In this document: positions 1 to 8,045 of the stretch, piece by piece
Position numbering within the stretch: position 1 is the first letter of the stretch
Layout of the letters: the number at the start of each line of letters is the position of its first letter
Origin: Confluentibacter flavum
GTDB taxonomy: Bacteria; Bacteroidota; Bacteroidia; Flavobacteriales; Flavobacteriaceae
Direction of reading: 5' to 3'
DNA length: 63,675 nucleotides
Assembly (NCBI RefSeq): GCF_002843175.1
Contig: NZ_PJEO01000042.1
Location: forward strand, 1 to 63,675
Program-made: the position numbers and the translations under genes
The notes under the pieces: model-generated
The model's input: the letters and a program-made list of their open reading frames with translations, nothing else
What the model was told of the DNA's origin: nothing
The model's database searches: none

Positions 1-14
1 ATTCGAAGAAAATA

Positions 15-35
15 CCTCGAGGCTCTGCCTCGGGG
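15..35 (+). repeat. left-end hairpin of the IS200/REP-type element
   Basis: Arms 15-23 and 27-35 pair over nine positions with one T·G wobble around the loop TCT (24-26). The inner arm is CGAGGC against GCCTCG. It lies 69 bases before the transposase start and mirrors the hairpin at 559-579. Confidence 0.75.
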
Positions 36-103
36 ACAATAGAGGAAAAGTTTGAAAAACGGATGGTTTTTCATAACACTTTGAAAAAGTGTAGTTTTGA
101 ACT

Positions 104-556
104 ATGGATGATCATATTTTAAAAAGACATAACAAAACATTACTTCTGTATCATTTAGTTTTTCCTGTAAAATATAGGAATTCAGTTATTACAGAGGAAG
201 TTGGATTTGGTTTGAAAGAAATATGTATTGATTTGTCACAACGCTATGAAATACATTTTGTGGAAGTTGGTTATGAAGAAAACCATGTTCATTTTTTAAT
301 ACAAAGTGTTCCCAGTTTGTCGGTGAGTGAAATTTGTATGAAAGTAAAGAGTATCACGGCGAAAGAAATTTTCAGACGATTTCCTGAAGTGAAGACAAAG
401 CTTTGGGGAGGAAACTTTTGGACAAGTGGTTACTATGCAAACACAGTAGGTCAATACGGGAACAAAGATGTTATCAAAAAATATATTGAAAATCAAGGTA
501 AAGAAATAAAATATCAAAAGGTATATGAAGCTCAGCTTACACTTTTTGATTTCTAA
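104..556 (+). CDS. tnpA: IS200/IS605-family (Y1, HUH) transposase, REP-associated type
   Basis: This 150-residue protein has the usual TnpA length. The metal-binding HUH motif is HVHF (His61 and His63), and the nucleophile is most likely Tyr127 in KKYIENQ, the expected YIxxQ context near the C terminus. The family cuts and rejoins single-stranded DNA next to subterminal hairpins, and such hairpins flank this gene at 15-35 and 559-579. There is no tnpB. All recognisable catalytic residues are present, so the gene looks intact. Whether it moves its own unit or serves scattered REP hairpins cannot be decided here. Confidence 0.9.
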   Translation: MDDHILKRHNKTLLLYHLVFPVKYRNSVITEEVGFGLKEICIDLSQRYEIHFVEVGYEENHVHFLIQSVPSLSVSEICMKVKSITAKEIFRRFPEVKTKLWGGNFWTSGYYANTVGQYGNKDVIKKYIENQGKEIKYQKVYEAQLTLFDF

Positions 557-558
557 TA

Positions 559-579
559 CTTCGGGGCTCTGCCCCGGGG
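559..579 (+). repeat. right-end hairpin of the IS200/REP-type element
   Basis: The inner arms 562-567 (CGGGGC) and 571-576 (GCCCCG) pair perfectly around the loop TCT. The outer three positions pair through two T·G wobbles and a C-G pair. It begins three bases after the transposase stop. Confidence 0.75.
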
Positions 580-623
580 TAGTTTATTATGAATTGAGTA
601 CCTTGTTTCAAAAACAATACAAA

Positions 624-1253
624 ATGAAAGACAGTAAAAAATTATATAAGGTCGCTTTTGGATTGGCTGTTTTTACCATTATCTATAACATTTTGGAAGG
701 CTTGATATCGACCTATTTGGGATTTGAAGATGAAAGCTTAGCCCTTTTTGGTTTTGGTGCGGATAGTTTTATTGAAGTGATTTCTGGTTTGGGAATTGCC
801 CACATGATTTTAAGAATTCAAAGTAACCCTGAAAGCAAAAGGGATGGTTTTGAACGTACCGCTTTAAGAATCACAGGGTTTGCTTTTTATATTTTGGTTG
901 TTGCACTGGTCATAACCAGTATGTACAATATATGGATAGGGCATAAACCCTTAACCACCTTTTGGGGCGTTATTATTTCGGCCATCTCCATCGTGGTGAT
1001 GTGGGCTTTGGTGGCTTGGAAACGCCGTGTGGGCAACCAACTAAACTCGGCACCTATTTTGGCAGATGCCAATTGCACCATGGTTTGTGTGTATATGTCC
1101 GTTATTTTGCTTGTAAGTAGTGGTATTTATGAACTGTTTGGCATTCTTTATATAGATAGTTTGGGGACGCTCGGTCTGGCTTATTTTGCATTTAAGGAAG
1201 GCAAAGAATGTTTTGAAAAAGCCAAAAACGATACACATTGCTGTTGTGATTGA
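624..1253 (+). CDS. cation efflux (CDF-like) transmembrane-domain protein
   Basis: This 209-residue membrane protein shows about five to six hydrophobic segments and the CDF-like stretch GFGADSFIEVISG, where the acidic pair would bind a divalent metal. The open frame extends up to 525, but that extension runs through the insertion-element hairpin at 559-579, so I place the start at the ATG at 624. It lacks the long cytoplasmic CDF domain of FieF-type exporters and ends in a Cys-rich tail (HCCCD). A role in heavy-metal export follows from the family; the metal is unknown. It stands alone, with 238 bases of featureless sequence after it. Confidence 0.75.
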   Translation: MKDSKKLYKVAFGLAVFTIIYNILEGLISTYLGFEDESLALFGFGADSFIEVISGLGIAHMILRIQSNPESKRDGFERTALRITGFAFYILVVALVITSMYNIWIGHKPLTTFWGVIISAISIVVMWALVAWKRRVGNQLNSAPILADANCTMVCVYMSVILLVSSGIYELFGILYIDSLGTLGLAYFAFKEGKECFEKAKNDTHCCCD

Positions 1254-1491
1254 AACGTATATGGAATGCTATTCTATATATTTAAAGGCATTTGGTTATT
1301 AACGTGTAATGACATTATTTTCTTAATAAAGGGTGTTGTGGTGTGTTGATTTTCTGATATAAATAATTTAAATTCGTTTGTTGGTGCTGAACTTGTTACA
1401 GTGTCTTTGGATATGAATATTAAAACAATTTAAATCCTCAAAACGTAAGCAGGCATAGATAAACTAAATACAAAACCTTTAACAAATTAAC

Positions 1492-1980
1492 TTGACGCAA
1501 CATCTATTCTTTAGTTTAGCGATAATATTATTTATTTCTAATTCAAATGCGCAAACAAATAATCTTACACCCGAGCAACAACGACTCACTTTTATTGTTG
1601 GCAGTTGGACAATCGATGGAAGTGAAAAAACTTATATTGAAACTTGCGATTGGATCCAAGGAAATCATTTGCAGTGTCTTTCCGTCGATAACGAAAATGA
1701 GAAAACCCGTAAATCTGTTAGTTACTTCACATATTCTCCATCGGAAAAAATCTATATTTACTATGGATTATATAGTGGTGGAGGTTCGCGAACATTGCGC
1801 GGTTCATGGATTGAAGATAGATTTAGCTTCGAGGGTCAACAACAAACAACTGATAAACTTACGAGATATCGGGTTACAATGAAACCTAACCAAGGTATGA
1901 TTGATTTTTTCGAAGAACGCTCCATAAATAATGGAGAATGGAAGGAAATCGCAAAATTCCAATACAAACCTGCCAACTAA
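1492..1980 (+). CDS. secreted hypothetical protein, lipocalin-like, TTG start
   Basis: The 162-residue product starts with a clear signal peptide (hydrophobic stretch ending SNSNAQ). The mature domain has the LTPEQQRLTFIVGSW opening typical of small beta-barrel proteins that Bacteroidota annotate near DUF1579/DUF6265. I do not recognise a precise family. A stop codon lies in frame at 1480-1482 and no ATG precedes the signal peptide, so TTG at 1492 is the only plausible start, unless an ATG was lost by mutation. A block of REP-like hairpins begins 12 bases after the stop. Confidence 0.65.
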   Translation: MTQHLFFSLAIILFISNSNAQTNNLTPEQQRLTFIVGSWTIDGSEKTYIETCDWIQGNHLQCLSVDNENEKTRKSVSYFTYSPSEKIYIYYGLYSGGGSRTLRGSWIEDRFSFEGQQQTTDKLTRYRVTMKPNQGMIDFFEERSINNGEWKEIAKFQYKPAN

Positions 1981-1987
1981 AACCTCC

Positions 1988-2062
1988 GCTTTGCGAAGTT
2001 TGCAACTTCGCATATTTAATTAATTAAAAAACAGCTACGAAGTCAGGGACTTCGCAGAGCTG
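1988..2062 (+). repeat. pair of inverted REP-like hairpins (BIME-like)
   Basis: The first hairpin has a perfect nine-pair stem, TGCGAAGTT (1992-2000) against AACTTCGCA (2004-2012), with loop TGC. The second pairs CGAAGTC (2038-2044) with GACTTCG (2048-2054) around AGG. Read on the opposite strand the second resembles the first (TGCGAAGT shared), so they are an inverted pair. Confidence 0.7.
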
Positions 2063-2071
2063 GTGCTTAAG

Positions 2072-2519
2072 AGGACGAAACACGCTTCCGCACACTTCCA
2101 TAAGACAAAGTATTTTACTGAACACTCCTGCTAACTTTTCCACTGCAATACATTTCTTGTAAATTCATCTTCCAAACACCAGTTAATACACCGCTAGCGC
2201 TCGTTTGTAACGAGTGCCTTCGTAGTAAATCAGTTATAAAACAAAAAATAGATTATATGCATAACAATCCAGTGGAAAGCAGTTTTAGAAATAGATAGCA
2301 CTGGTTTTTTTGACTAATTGTAATTGGGCACTCGTTGCAAACGAGCGCTAGCAGCAGGGACGTAATAGGACGAAACACGCTTCCTCACTCTTAAAACAAT
2401 AGCAGAAAACCACAGAATTTATAAACTTACATAAGACAAAGTATTTACTGAACACTCCTGCTCACTATGGCACTCTGCAATACATCTCTTGTAAAATTCA
2501 TCTTCCAAACACCAGTTAA
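2072..2519 (+). repeat. imperfect direct repeat interrupted by a REP pair
   Basis: Copy one (2072-2186) and copy two (2367-2519) both open with AGGACGAAACACGCTTCC. They share blocks reading CATAAGACAAAGTATT, ACTGAACACTCCTGCT and CATCTTCCAAACACCAGTTA. The second copy carries an extra stretch near 2390-2430. I find no convincing coding frame in either copy. Apart from these repeats I see nothing in 1981-2690 except an A+T-rich stretch before the next gene. Confidence 0.7.
2193..2352 (+). repeat. 160-bp element bounded by inverted REP hairpins (BIME/MITE-like)
   Basis: The 26-base ends 2193-2218 and 2327-2352 are reverse complements with one mismatch. Each end also folds by itself, with GCGCTCGTT against AACGAGTGC over nine positions (one G·T wobble) and a three-base loop (TGT or TGC). 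The interior has no gene. The element separates the two copies of the surrounding direct repeat. Its stem and loop sizes match the hairpins of the Y1 element at 15-579. Confidence 0.75.
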
Positions 2520-2693
2520 AAAATGTGAATACTGTAAATCTTCACAGTAATTACATAACTCATTTATAAGTCTATAAACTATCTTGTAGGATATTATTTG
2601 TTTAATTAATTTTTTCATCAAGAAAAAAAAATACTGGTGTATATATTTTAGTGTGACATTTAATATATATAAAACATTTAAAAAACTAATGAT

Positions 2694-3242
2694 ATGGCTA
2701 ATAAGAAAATCTCCGTATTGGTTGGCAGTCTGAGAGAAGGCTCATTTAACAAAAAGATAGCGACCGAAGTCATGAAATTGGCTTCCCCGAATTTAGAATT
2801 AGAAATCGTGGAAATTGGTCAACTTGTATACTATAATGAAGACTTAGATCAGGGAAACCCACCACAGGAATGGGTGCAATTCAGAAACAAAATAAAAAAT
2901 TCGGATGGATTTTTATTCTTCACCCCGGAATACAACCGGGGCATTCCTGCTGTTTTAAAGAACGCTATAGACGTAGCTTCAAGACCCTATGGCAAAAATA
3001 GCTGGGCAGGAAAACCTGGTGCTGTGGTAAGTGTTTCCATTAGTGCTTTGGGGGCATTTGGAGCCAATCACCTTCTTCGCCAATCGATGGTGTTTGTCGA
3101 TGTTCCCATGATGCAACAACCTGAAGCCTATATTGGAAATGCACAAAGCTTATTTGATGAAGCAGGCACTTTAGTAGAGGACACAAAAACCTTTCTTCAA
3201 GACTTTATCAGGGCTTACGAAAGCTGGGTGAATAAATTTTAA
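2694..3242 (+). CDS. NADPH-dependent FMN reductase family protein
   Basis: This 182-residue flavodoxin-like oxidoreductase carries the FMN-phosphate loop GSLREGSFN at residues 12-20 and the second flavin contact PEYNRGIPAVLKNAIDVASR. Members of the family (YieF/ChrR, azoreductases) pass electrons from NAD(P)H to quinones, azo dyes or chromate. Length is normal and the start ATG follows an A+T-rich leader. It is monocistronic, facing a convergent gene 60 bases downstream. The substrate cannot be read from sequence. Confidence 0.9.
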   Translation: MANKKISVLVGSLREGSFNKKIATEVMKLASPNLELEIVEIGQLVYYNEDLDQGNPPQEWVQFRNKIKNSDGFLFFTPEYNRGIPAVLKNAIDVASRPYGKNSWAGKPGAVVSVSISALGAFGANHLLRQSMVFVDVPMMQQPEAYIGNAQSLFDEAGTLVEDTKTFLQDFIRAYESWVNKF

Positions 3243-3303
3243 CGCCACCCAATACATCGTAAAATATGGGGCCATTAGAATCCAATAATTAAACCTTCAA
3301 AAC

Positions 3304-4782
3304 TCACTCATTCCCAAACGCCTTCATTTCCTGTAATGGCTCAAGCGTCTCTTCACTCCCCCAAATGGTATTATCAAACTTGGTTAAGGATTGGTAAGGT
3401 GTCTTTTTTTGTTGTGTAATACTATTGTAATCATTTAGCGTTGTTGCTTTGGTGTTGGTTATTAAAAGTTCTTCTTTAGTACGGTTGCTGCCTTCTATGG
3501 TAAAGTCGGTGCTTAATTTATAACGGTCTTTGCTATTTTCAATAAGCGTTAAATCCCGGCTTACGTAAAAATAGCTGCCACTTTCATGTTTTATATATTT
3601 GGGTTGGTAGGTACTATCATTTTGTTTTTGATAAAGCACCAACCCACTGTTTAGGTTTTCTTCATATTTAACACCAAGCAAAAGCTTCAAATTCACTTTG
3701 CTGCCATGTCGGTTTTCAAAATAGCTGTACGTGACCTTGGTAACGGCATAATCGCCATCGGTGACATACAATTTGCCACTGTATTTTGCTTTACCTTTTC
3801 TGGGTTGGTAGCTTATAATGTAGGTGAGCTGTTGGTTGTAAACGGTCATATCGTCTATGGTATAGTCATATAAGCGTGGGTTTAAAATAGTCATTAAAAA
3901 CGAGTTATTATAAAATCTCGAATATCTTAGTAAGCCTTTAGTAGCTCCCTTTAGGCCGTTGATGTCAAATTCTTCTTTTTCCTCTTTTTTTTCCTCTTTT
4001 TTTATTTCTGCAAACGACAAGGAATCTTCAATTTTAAAGAGCCCGGTTTTTACTTTATAGGTTTTGGTGGTATCTAAATAGCGCAACATGATATTTTTAG
4101 CACGCTCCTGAACCTTGTCTATCGAGAAATCTTTATTGTGGTCCAACAATTTGGTGGCTTTGCTCACGGTGAGTTTGGTGGAGTCTTTGGTTTGGGTGTA
4201 CAATGTGCCCTTAAAATCTATATAATGAACCGTTTTACTATTCCTAATGGCATTGGTCAACGCTTGTAAATCGGTATTCACCTGCTCCAATTGTTGCTTT
4301 TTAACTTGTGACGCTTTATCGATTTCAAAGTTGAGGTTTTCAAAATCGACATAATCGGCTACTCTTCTAAAAATGTCATATTGCCTTAAGTCGGTACTAT
4401 AATTTTTGTTTGCATGGCGTTTTACACGGGCAATAATGGAATCGATGTTTGGTGTTTTATTGCTGAGGTACACTTCGTCAAGTTGGTTAACGGCTGGTTC
4501 TAATTCAATGCTGTAATTTAGGGATTTTATATCGGCAATAGTCAGCGTTTTGCTGCCATAACCCATGAACGATATGAGGATGTTTGTGTTTTCTAAAGCA
4601 TTAGGATTAATGGTAAAATAACCTTCTTCATTAGAAATAACACCACTGTAGTTGCCCGTTTTTATAGTGGCAAAAGGAATTGGGGCTTTGGTAGTTTTGT
4701 CAATTAATTTGGCAGTGATGTTTTGTGCCGATATTATTTGCAAACCAAAACAAACAATGAAGGGGAATACTATTTTTTTCAT
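3304..4782 (-). CDS. carboxypeptidase-like regulatory domain protein, secreted
   Basis: A signal peptide (residues 1-19, ending ISAQ) is followed by a CarboxypepD_reg-like beta-sandwich (about 20-95, with the APIPFATI and FMGYGSKTL signatures). The rest is a long beta-rich region of the type attached to DUF5686-like outer-membrane proteins, but at 492 residues it is shorter and has no obvious barrel. It lies downstream of the TonB-dependent receptor in the same direction, though a terminator at 4843-4870 separates them. It probably sits in the outer membrane or periplasm. Function is unknown. Confidence 0.7.
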   Translation of the reverse strand: MKKIVFPFIVCFGLQIISAQNITAKLIDKTTKAPIPFATIKTGNYSGVISNEEGYFTINPNALENTNILISFMGYGSKTLTIADIKSLNYSIELEPAVNQLDEVYLSNKTPNIDSIIARVKRHANKNYSTDLRQYDIFRRVADYVDFENLNFEIDKASQVKKQQLEQVNTDLQALTNAIRNSKTVHYIDFKGTLYTQTKDSTKLTVSKATKLLDHNKDFSIDKVQERAKNIMLRYLDTTKTYKVKTGLFKIEDSLSFAEIKKEEKKEEKEEFDINGLKGATKGLLRYSRFYNNSFLMTILNPRLYDYTIDDMTVYNQQLTYIISYQPRKGKAKYSGKLYVTDGDYAVTKVTYSYFENRHGSKVNLKLLLGVKYEENLNSGLVLYQKQNDSTYQPKYIKHESGSYFYVSRDLTLIENSKDRYKLSTDFTIEGSNRTKEELLITNTKATTLNDYNSITQQKKTPYQSLTKFDNTIWGSEETLEPLQEMKAFGNE

Positions 4783-4842
4783 AACAAATATGTTCTTTAT
4801 AAAAACGATTTATAAGCTGAAACGTTACAAATAAAAACAAAT

Positions 4843-4870
4843 AAAACCGAGCAAAAATAGCTCGGTTTTT
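4843..4870 (-). terminator. Rho-independent terminator of the TonB-dependent receptor gene
   Basis: CCGAGC (4847-4852) pairs with GCTCGG (4860-4865) around a seven-base loop, with A and T runs on both sides. On the minus strand the hairpin ends in a T run just after the receptor stop at 4892. It could also work in the other direction. Confidence 0.85.
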
Positions 4871-4891
4871 ACTTTTAACGTACTTTAACTT

Positions 4892-7570
4892 TTAAAATTT
4901 AAAATTAAGCTTGGCATAGTAATAAGCACCACCAAAACCCATTTGTACAGAATCCCAGTAACCACCAGCTTCTGTCCAATCATCTTGTTGGTCGGGGTAG
5001 ATGTTGAAAAGGTTGTTGCTACCTACATTCAATTTTAAGCTTTCTGAAAGTTTAAAGCCTAAATTTAAATCCGTTACTATTTTTGCGCCATAAGTATCGG
5101 TTGCAGCTATGATTTGTTCATTGAAACCACCGTAATCTGCAGGGTCTTCATACATTTGGTAATCCAATAATTCGACCTCACTAAATCTGGTAAACGTTAA
5201 AGCGGCATCAAACCATTTTTTATCGTAATTAAGATTTAAGCTCATCTTGCTATTGGGTGCCGACGTTAATAAAAAAGCTTTGTCGCGTTCGCCAAAAAAG
5301 GTTTGTTCGTCTAATGTGCCATTTTTTACTTTATCAATTTTCATATCGTTAAAGTTGCCCAAGAATGTGGCACCAAAAGAACTATCACTATCTAAATTGG
5401 TTTTATAAGCTAAAATAACATCTAAACCAGTCGTTTTTGTATCGGCACCATTGGCAAAAAACTGAGCTGCCTCCACATTGGGTATTTGTGGTGCATCAAA
5501 ATTACCGGTAAGTACAATACGATCCTTAACTTGTATGTAGTATCCATCAACTGTGGCTGTAAAATCGCCAAATGTAGCAGTAAAACCTAATGCTGTGTTG
5601 AGTGCTTTTTCTTCTTTTAACGGACCAATACCAAAGGAAGCTGTAACCGGACTGTTGTTTGGAGATAATAAAGATTCTAAAGCAACACCACCCACAAAGT
5701 TCGTGAACCTTAAGTTGTAATATATTTGAGCTAACGAAGGTGCTCTAAATCCTGTGCTGATAGAACCACGAATATTAATATTATCCGTAGCTTTTAAACG
5801 AGCTGCTAATTTTCCGTTAACAGTGCTTCCAAAATCGCTAAAGTTTTCAAAACGCGCAGCAGCACTTAATAAAAAAGCATCCGTTATATCAAATTCTGCA
5901 TCAGCGTAAAGCGACAAATTACTTCTACTTCTATCAACGACATTCGCGGGGCTATACCCTGGAAAACCTTGGGAGCCACCAGGACGGGGATTACCTTCAT
6001 CATCTTCAGCTTGTGTTTGTGTGCTTGGGTCTGTAATTAAAATACCATTTTCGGTGTATGTCCCATACGAAGCTTCTTCACCCGCATAAATCATAAATCG
6101 TTCTGTTCTATACTCAGCTCCAAACGCTAAGTTCATACCACTTAATACATCATCATAGTATTTTGAAAAATCAAAGTTGATGGTATTTTGACTTAGGCTA
6201 TGTCCGCCCGCATCAAAATCGGTTGGCGATACATCCTCCAAAGAAGCGTTGAGCGTTCCTTTTATATAGTAATGAAAATCGTTTTTTCCGTAGGTATTAC
6301 TAATATCAATTTTCCAACCGCTTGCTGTTGTTGTTCTTACGCCAGCAGCAACAGAATTATCAATGATATTTGAGGTGATTCTTGGTGTAAATCCGTTAGG
6401 ATAAATAGATTCCACCACACGTTCACCGCCATTTCTTGTAAATGCAAACGCATCGGTGTCTCGGTAATTTCTACCTCCAAACGCATATATCTCCGTATTT
6501 TCAGAAACGGGAATGGCTAAGTTTCCAAAGAAATTAAAAGCATCAATTGAGGCTTCACCAAAACCTTTTCTAAAATCGAAAGCAGGGCGTAAGGTTTTAT
6601 TTTTGCTTAAATATTCCGTGGTAAAATTAGCATAACCTTCTTCACCAATTTTAAAACCATAATTAGTGGTTACTTTTACAGAGCCGCCATCAAAATTTCT
6701 ATCTTTTCCAATGGCATTGCCATCTTTATCGGTATCTAGTCTATATCCATCTGTGTTCCAAGCGCCATATTCGCCAAAATCACTTGTATTCACATCAGCG
6801 TTTGTGCTATAGGCGCCATAACTAACACTTCCAGTGAGTTCATCAACATTATCTTTTAAAACAATATTGATAACACCCGCAATGGCATCAGACCCATATT
6901 GTGCCGAGGCACCATCTCTAAGAATTTCTATTCTTTTAATGGAAGAAGCAGGAATGGCATTAAGGTCGGTTCCAGTATTTCCACGACCTCTAGTGCCAAA
7001 AATGTTTATCAAAGACGATTGATGTCTTCGTTTACCATTAATTAAAACAAGGGTTTGGTCGGGGCCTAAACCTCTTAAAGATGCAGGATCCACGTGGTCC
7101 GCGCCATCAGAACCCGTTTGTTTGTTCGCATTAAATGAAGGTGCTGCATATTGAAGCATTTCATTGATTTCAACTTTTCCCACTTGGGTAGTCACTTCAG
7201 AAACATCAATAACATCGATGGCTACAGCAGTATCTACAGCTGTTCTTTTTGGACTACGGGAGCCAACTATAAAAATTTCATCTAGAGTTTCACCATCCTC
7301 CAAGGTAACATCTAGAGTGGTTTGATTATTTACAGCGACGCTTAAGGTGTTATAGCCTACATAACTAAATGTTAAGGTCGCATTGCTGCCAACATCAATC
7401 TTGTATTTACCATCAAAATCTGAAGTAGTCCCATTTTGAGTGCTTTTCTCTACAATATTAGCTCCTGGGATTGGAACTCCATTAGCATCTTTAACAATAC
7501 CGGAAACAGTTTGTTGGGCAAAAGTGGTTGCTGCTGTTAGAAATAGAAACAGGAATAATTTTTTTTTCAT
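4892..7570 (-). CDS. TonB-dependent outer-membrane receptor with carboxypeptidase-like N-terminal domain
   Basis: The 892-residue protein has a signal peptide (1-18), a CarboxypepD_reg-like domain (about 20-105, with GANIVEKSTQNGT and FSYVGYNTL), a plug domain (about 110-235, with ASLRGLGPDQTLVLINGKRR) and a beta barrel ending in an aromatic strand (YYAKLNFKF). Such receptors import siderophores, vitamins or glycans using TonB energy. No SusD partner is adjacent, which argues against a classical polysaccharide locus; the substrate is undetermined. A weak promoter-like TATCTTAG lies on the minus strand at about 7596-7603. Confidence 0.92.
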   Translation of the reverse strand: MKKKLFLFLFLTAATTFAQQTVSGIVKDANGVPIPGANIVEKSTQNGTTSDFDGKYKIDVGSNATLTFSYVGYNTLSVAVNNQTTLDVTLEDGETLDEIFIVGSRSPKRTAVDTAVAIDVIDVSEVTTQVGKVEINEMLQYAAPSFNANKQTGSDGADHVDPASLRGLGPDQTLVLINGKRRHQSSLINIFGTRGRGNTGTDLNAIPASSIKRIEILRDGASAQYGSDAIAGVINIVLKDNVDELTGSVSYGAYSTNADVNTSDFGEYGAWNTDGYRLDTDKDGNAIGKDRNFDGGSVKVTTNYGFKIGEEGYANFTTEYLSKNKTLRPAFDFRKGFGEASIDAFNFFGNLAIPVSENTEIYAFGGRNYRDTDAFAFTRNGGERVVESIYPNGFTPRITSNIIDNSVAAGVRTTTASGWKIDISNTYGKNDFHYYIKGTLNASLEDVSPTDFDAGGHSLSQNTINFDFSKYYDDVLSGMNLAFGAEYRTERFMIYAGEEASYGTYTENGILITDPSTQTQAEDDEGNPRPGGSQGFPGYSPANVVDRSRSNLSLYADAEFDITDAFLLSAAARFENFSDFGSTVNGKLAARLKATDNINIRGSISTGFRAPSLAQIYYNLRFTNFVGGVALESLLSPNNSPVTASFGIGPLKEEKALNTALGFTATFGDFTATVDGYYIQVKDRIVLTGNFDAPQIPNVEAAQFFANGADTKTTGLDVILAYKTNLDSDSSFGATFLGNFNDMKIDKVKNGTLDEQTFFGERDKAFLLTSAPNSKMSLNLNYDKKWFDAALTFTRFSEVELLDYQMYEDPADYGGFNEQIIAATDTYGAKIVTDLNLGFKLSESLKLNVGSNNLFNIYPDQQDDWTEAGGYWDSVQMGFGGAYYYAKLNFKF

Positions 7571-7866
7571 ATTAAAAGGTTGTTTGAATTAGTCAAGACT
7601 AAGATATGTTAAAGTTTTATGAAAAACTATACGTAAATGGCAAAATATCAACATAATATTAATCAAAACATAATTTTAACTGGTTATAATTCATTTATTG
7701 CTATTGTAAAAAAATTATAAATTACTGTTAATATAGTCTATATTTGCACTCGCAAAATCTCCCATCCTCAATCCTTCCCAAAGAGAAGGAAGCAAGATGA
7801 AAAAATAAGTATAATTTAAAATTGCCCTGAAATTCCCTTTCCTCAGAAAGGACTAGGGATAGGAAC
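7571..7866. other. divergent intergenic region, receptor gene to ychF leader
   Basis: The receptor-proximal half is A+T rich. Around 7765-7860 lie two hairpin-forming stretches: CTTCC against GGAAG near 7770, and CCCTTTCCT against AAGGACTAGGG near 7835. These resemble dispersed intergenic repeats. No convincing gene is visible. Confidence 0.5.
7739..7748 (+). promoter_or_regulatory. Bacteroidota -7 element upstream of the ychF leader
   Basis: TATATTTGCA fits the TAnnTTTG -7 consensus of Bacteroidota housekeeping promoters. No clear TTG at -33 is seen at the usual spacing. If used, transcription would start near 7755 and give a leader of roughly 290 nucleotides. Confidence 0.5.
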
Positions 7867-8045
7867 ATGAAACACCCATGAGAATAGCATTCACACACAC
7901 GAGGATGATTGTTGAGGGTGTTGCAGCTGACAATTAAAAAACAATAAAAATCAACAGATGAAACACCCATGAGAATACAATCATGCATACGGATGATTGT
8001 TAAGGGTGTACCATCTGACAATTAAAAAACAATAAAAATCAACAG
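7867..8045 (+). repeat. tandemly duplicated ychF leader with mini-ORFs and hairpin
   Basis: Copy one is 7867-7957 and copy two 7958-8045. Both start ATGAAACACCCATGAGAAT and end AAAAATCAACAG directly before an ATGAAA, the last being the ychF start. Each copy holds a four-codon frame (Met-Lys-His-Pro-stop) and an ACACCC/GGGTGT stem (7872-7877 with 7916-7921; 7963-7968 with 8004-8009). Copy two has an additional perfect inner stem, ACAATCAT (7977-7984) with ATGATTGT (7993-8000). Confidence 0.75.

Larger units (their letters stand above)
15..579 (+). mobile_element. IS200/REP-type insertion element with terminal hairpins
   Basis: A single Y1 transposase gene lies between two matching hairpins at 15-35 and 559-579. 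Both have nine-pair stems (G·T wobbles included) and the same three-base loop TCT, with the shared core GGCTCTGCC. This is the architecture of IS200/IS605 or REP-associated (RAYT) units, which have subterminal imperfect palindromes and no terminal inverted repeats. The exact cleavage ends cannot be placed from one copy. Confidence 0.75.

Noticed and set aside
525-623. N-terminal extension of the CDF-like protein
   Set aside because: It is the end of the Y1 element, including its hairpin, read in frame.
7728-8021. Minus-strand frame of 97 codons across the ychF leader
   Set aside because: It runs through the tandem leader duplication and the promoter-like box; its composition is not protein-like.
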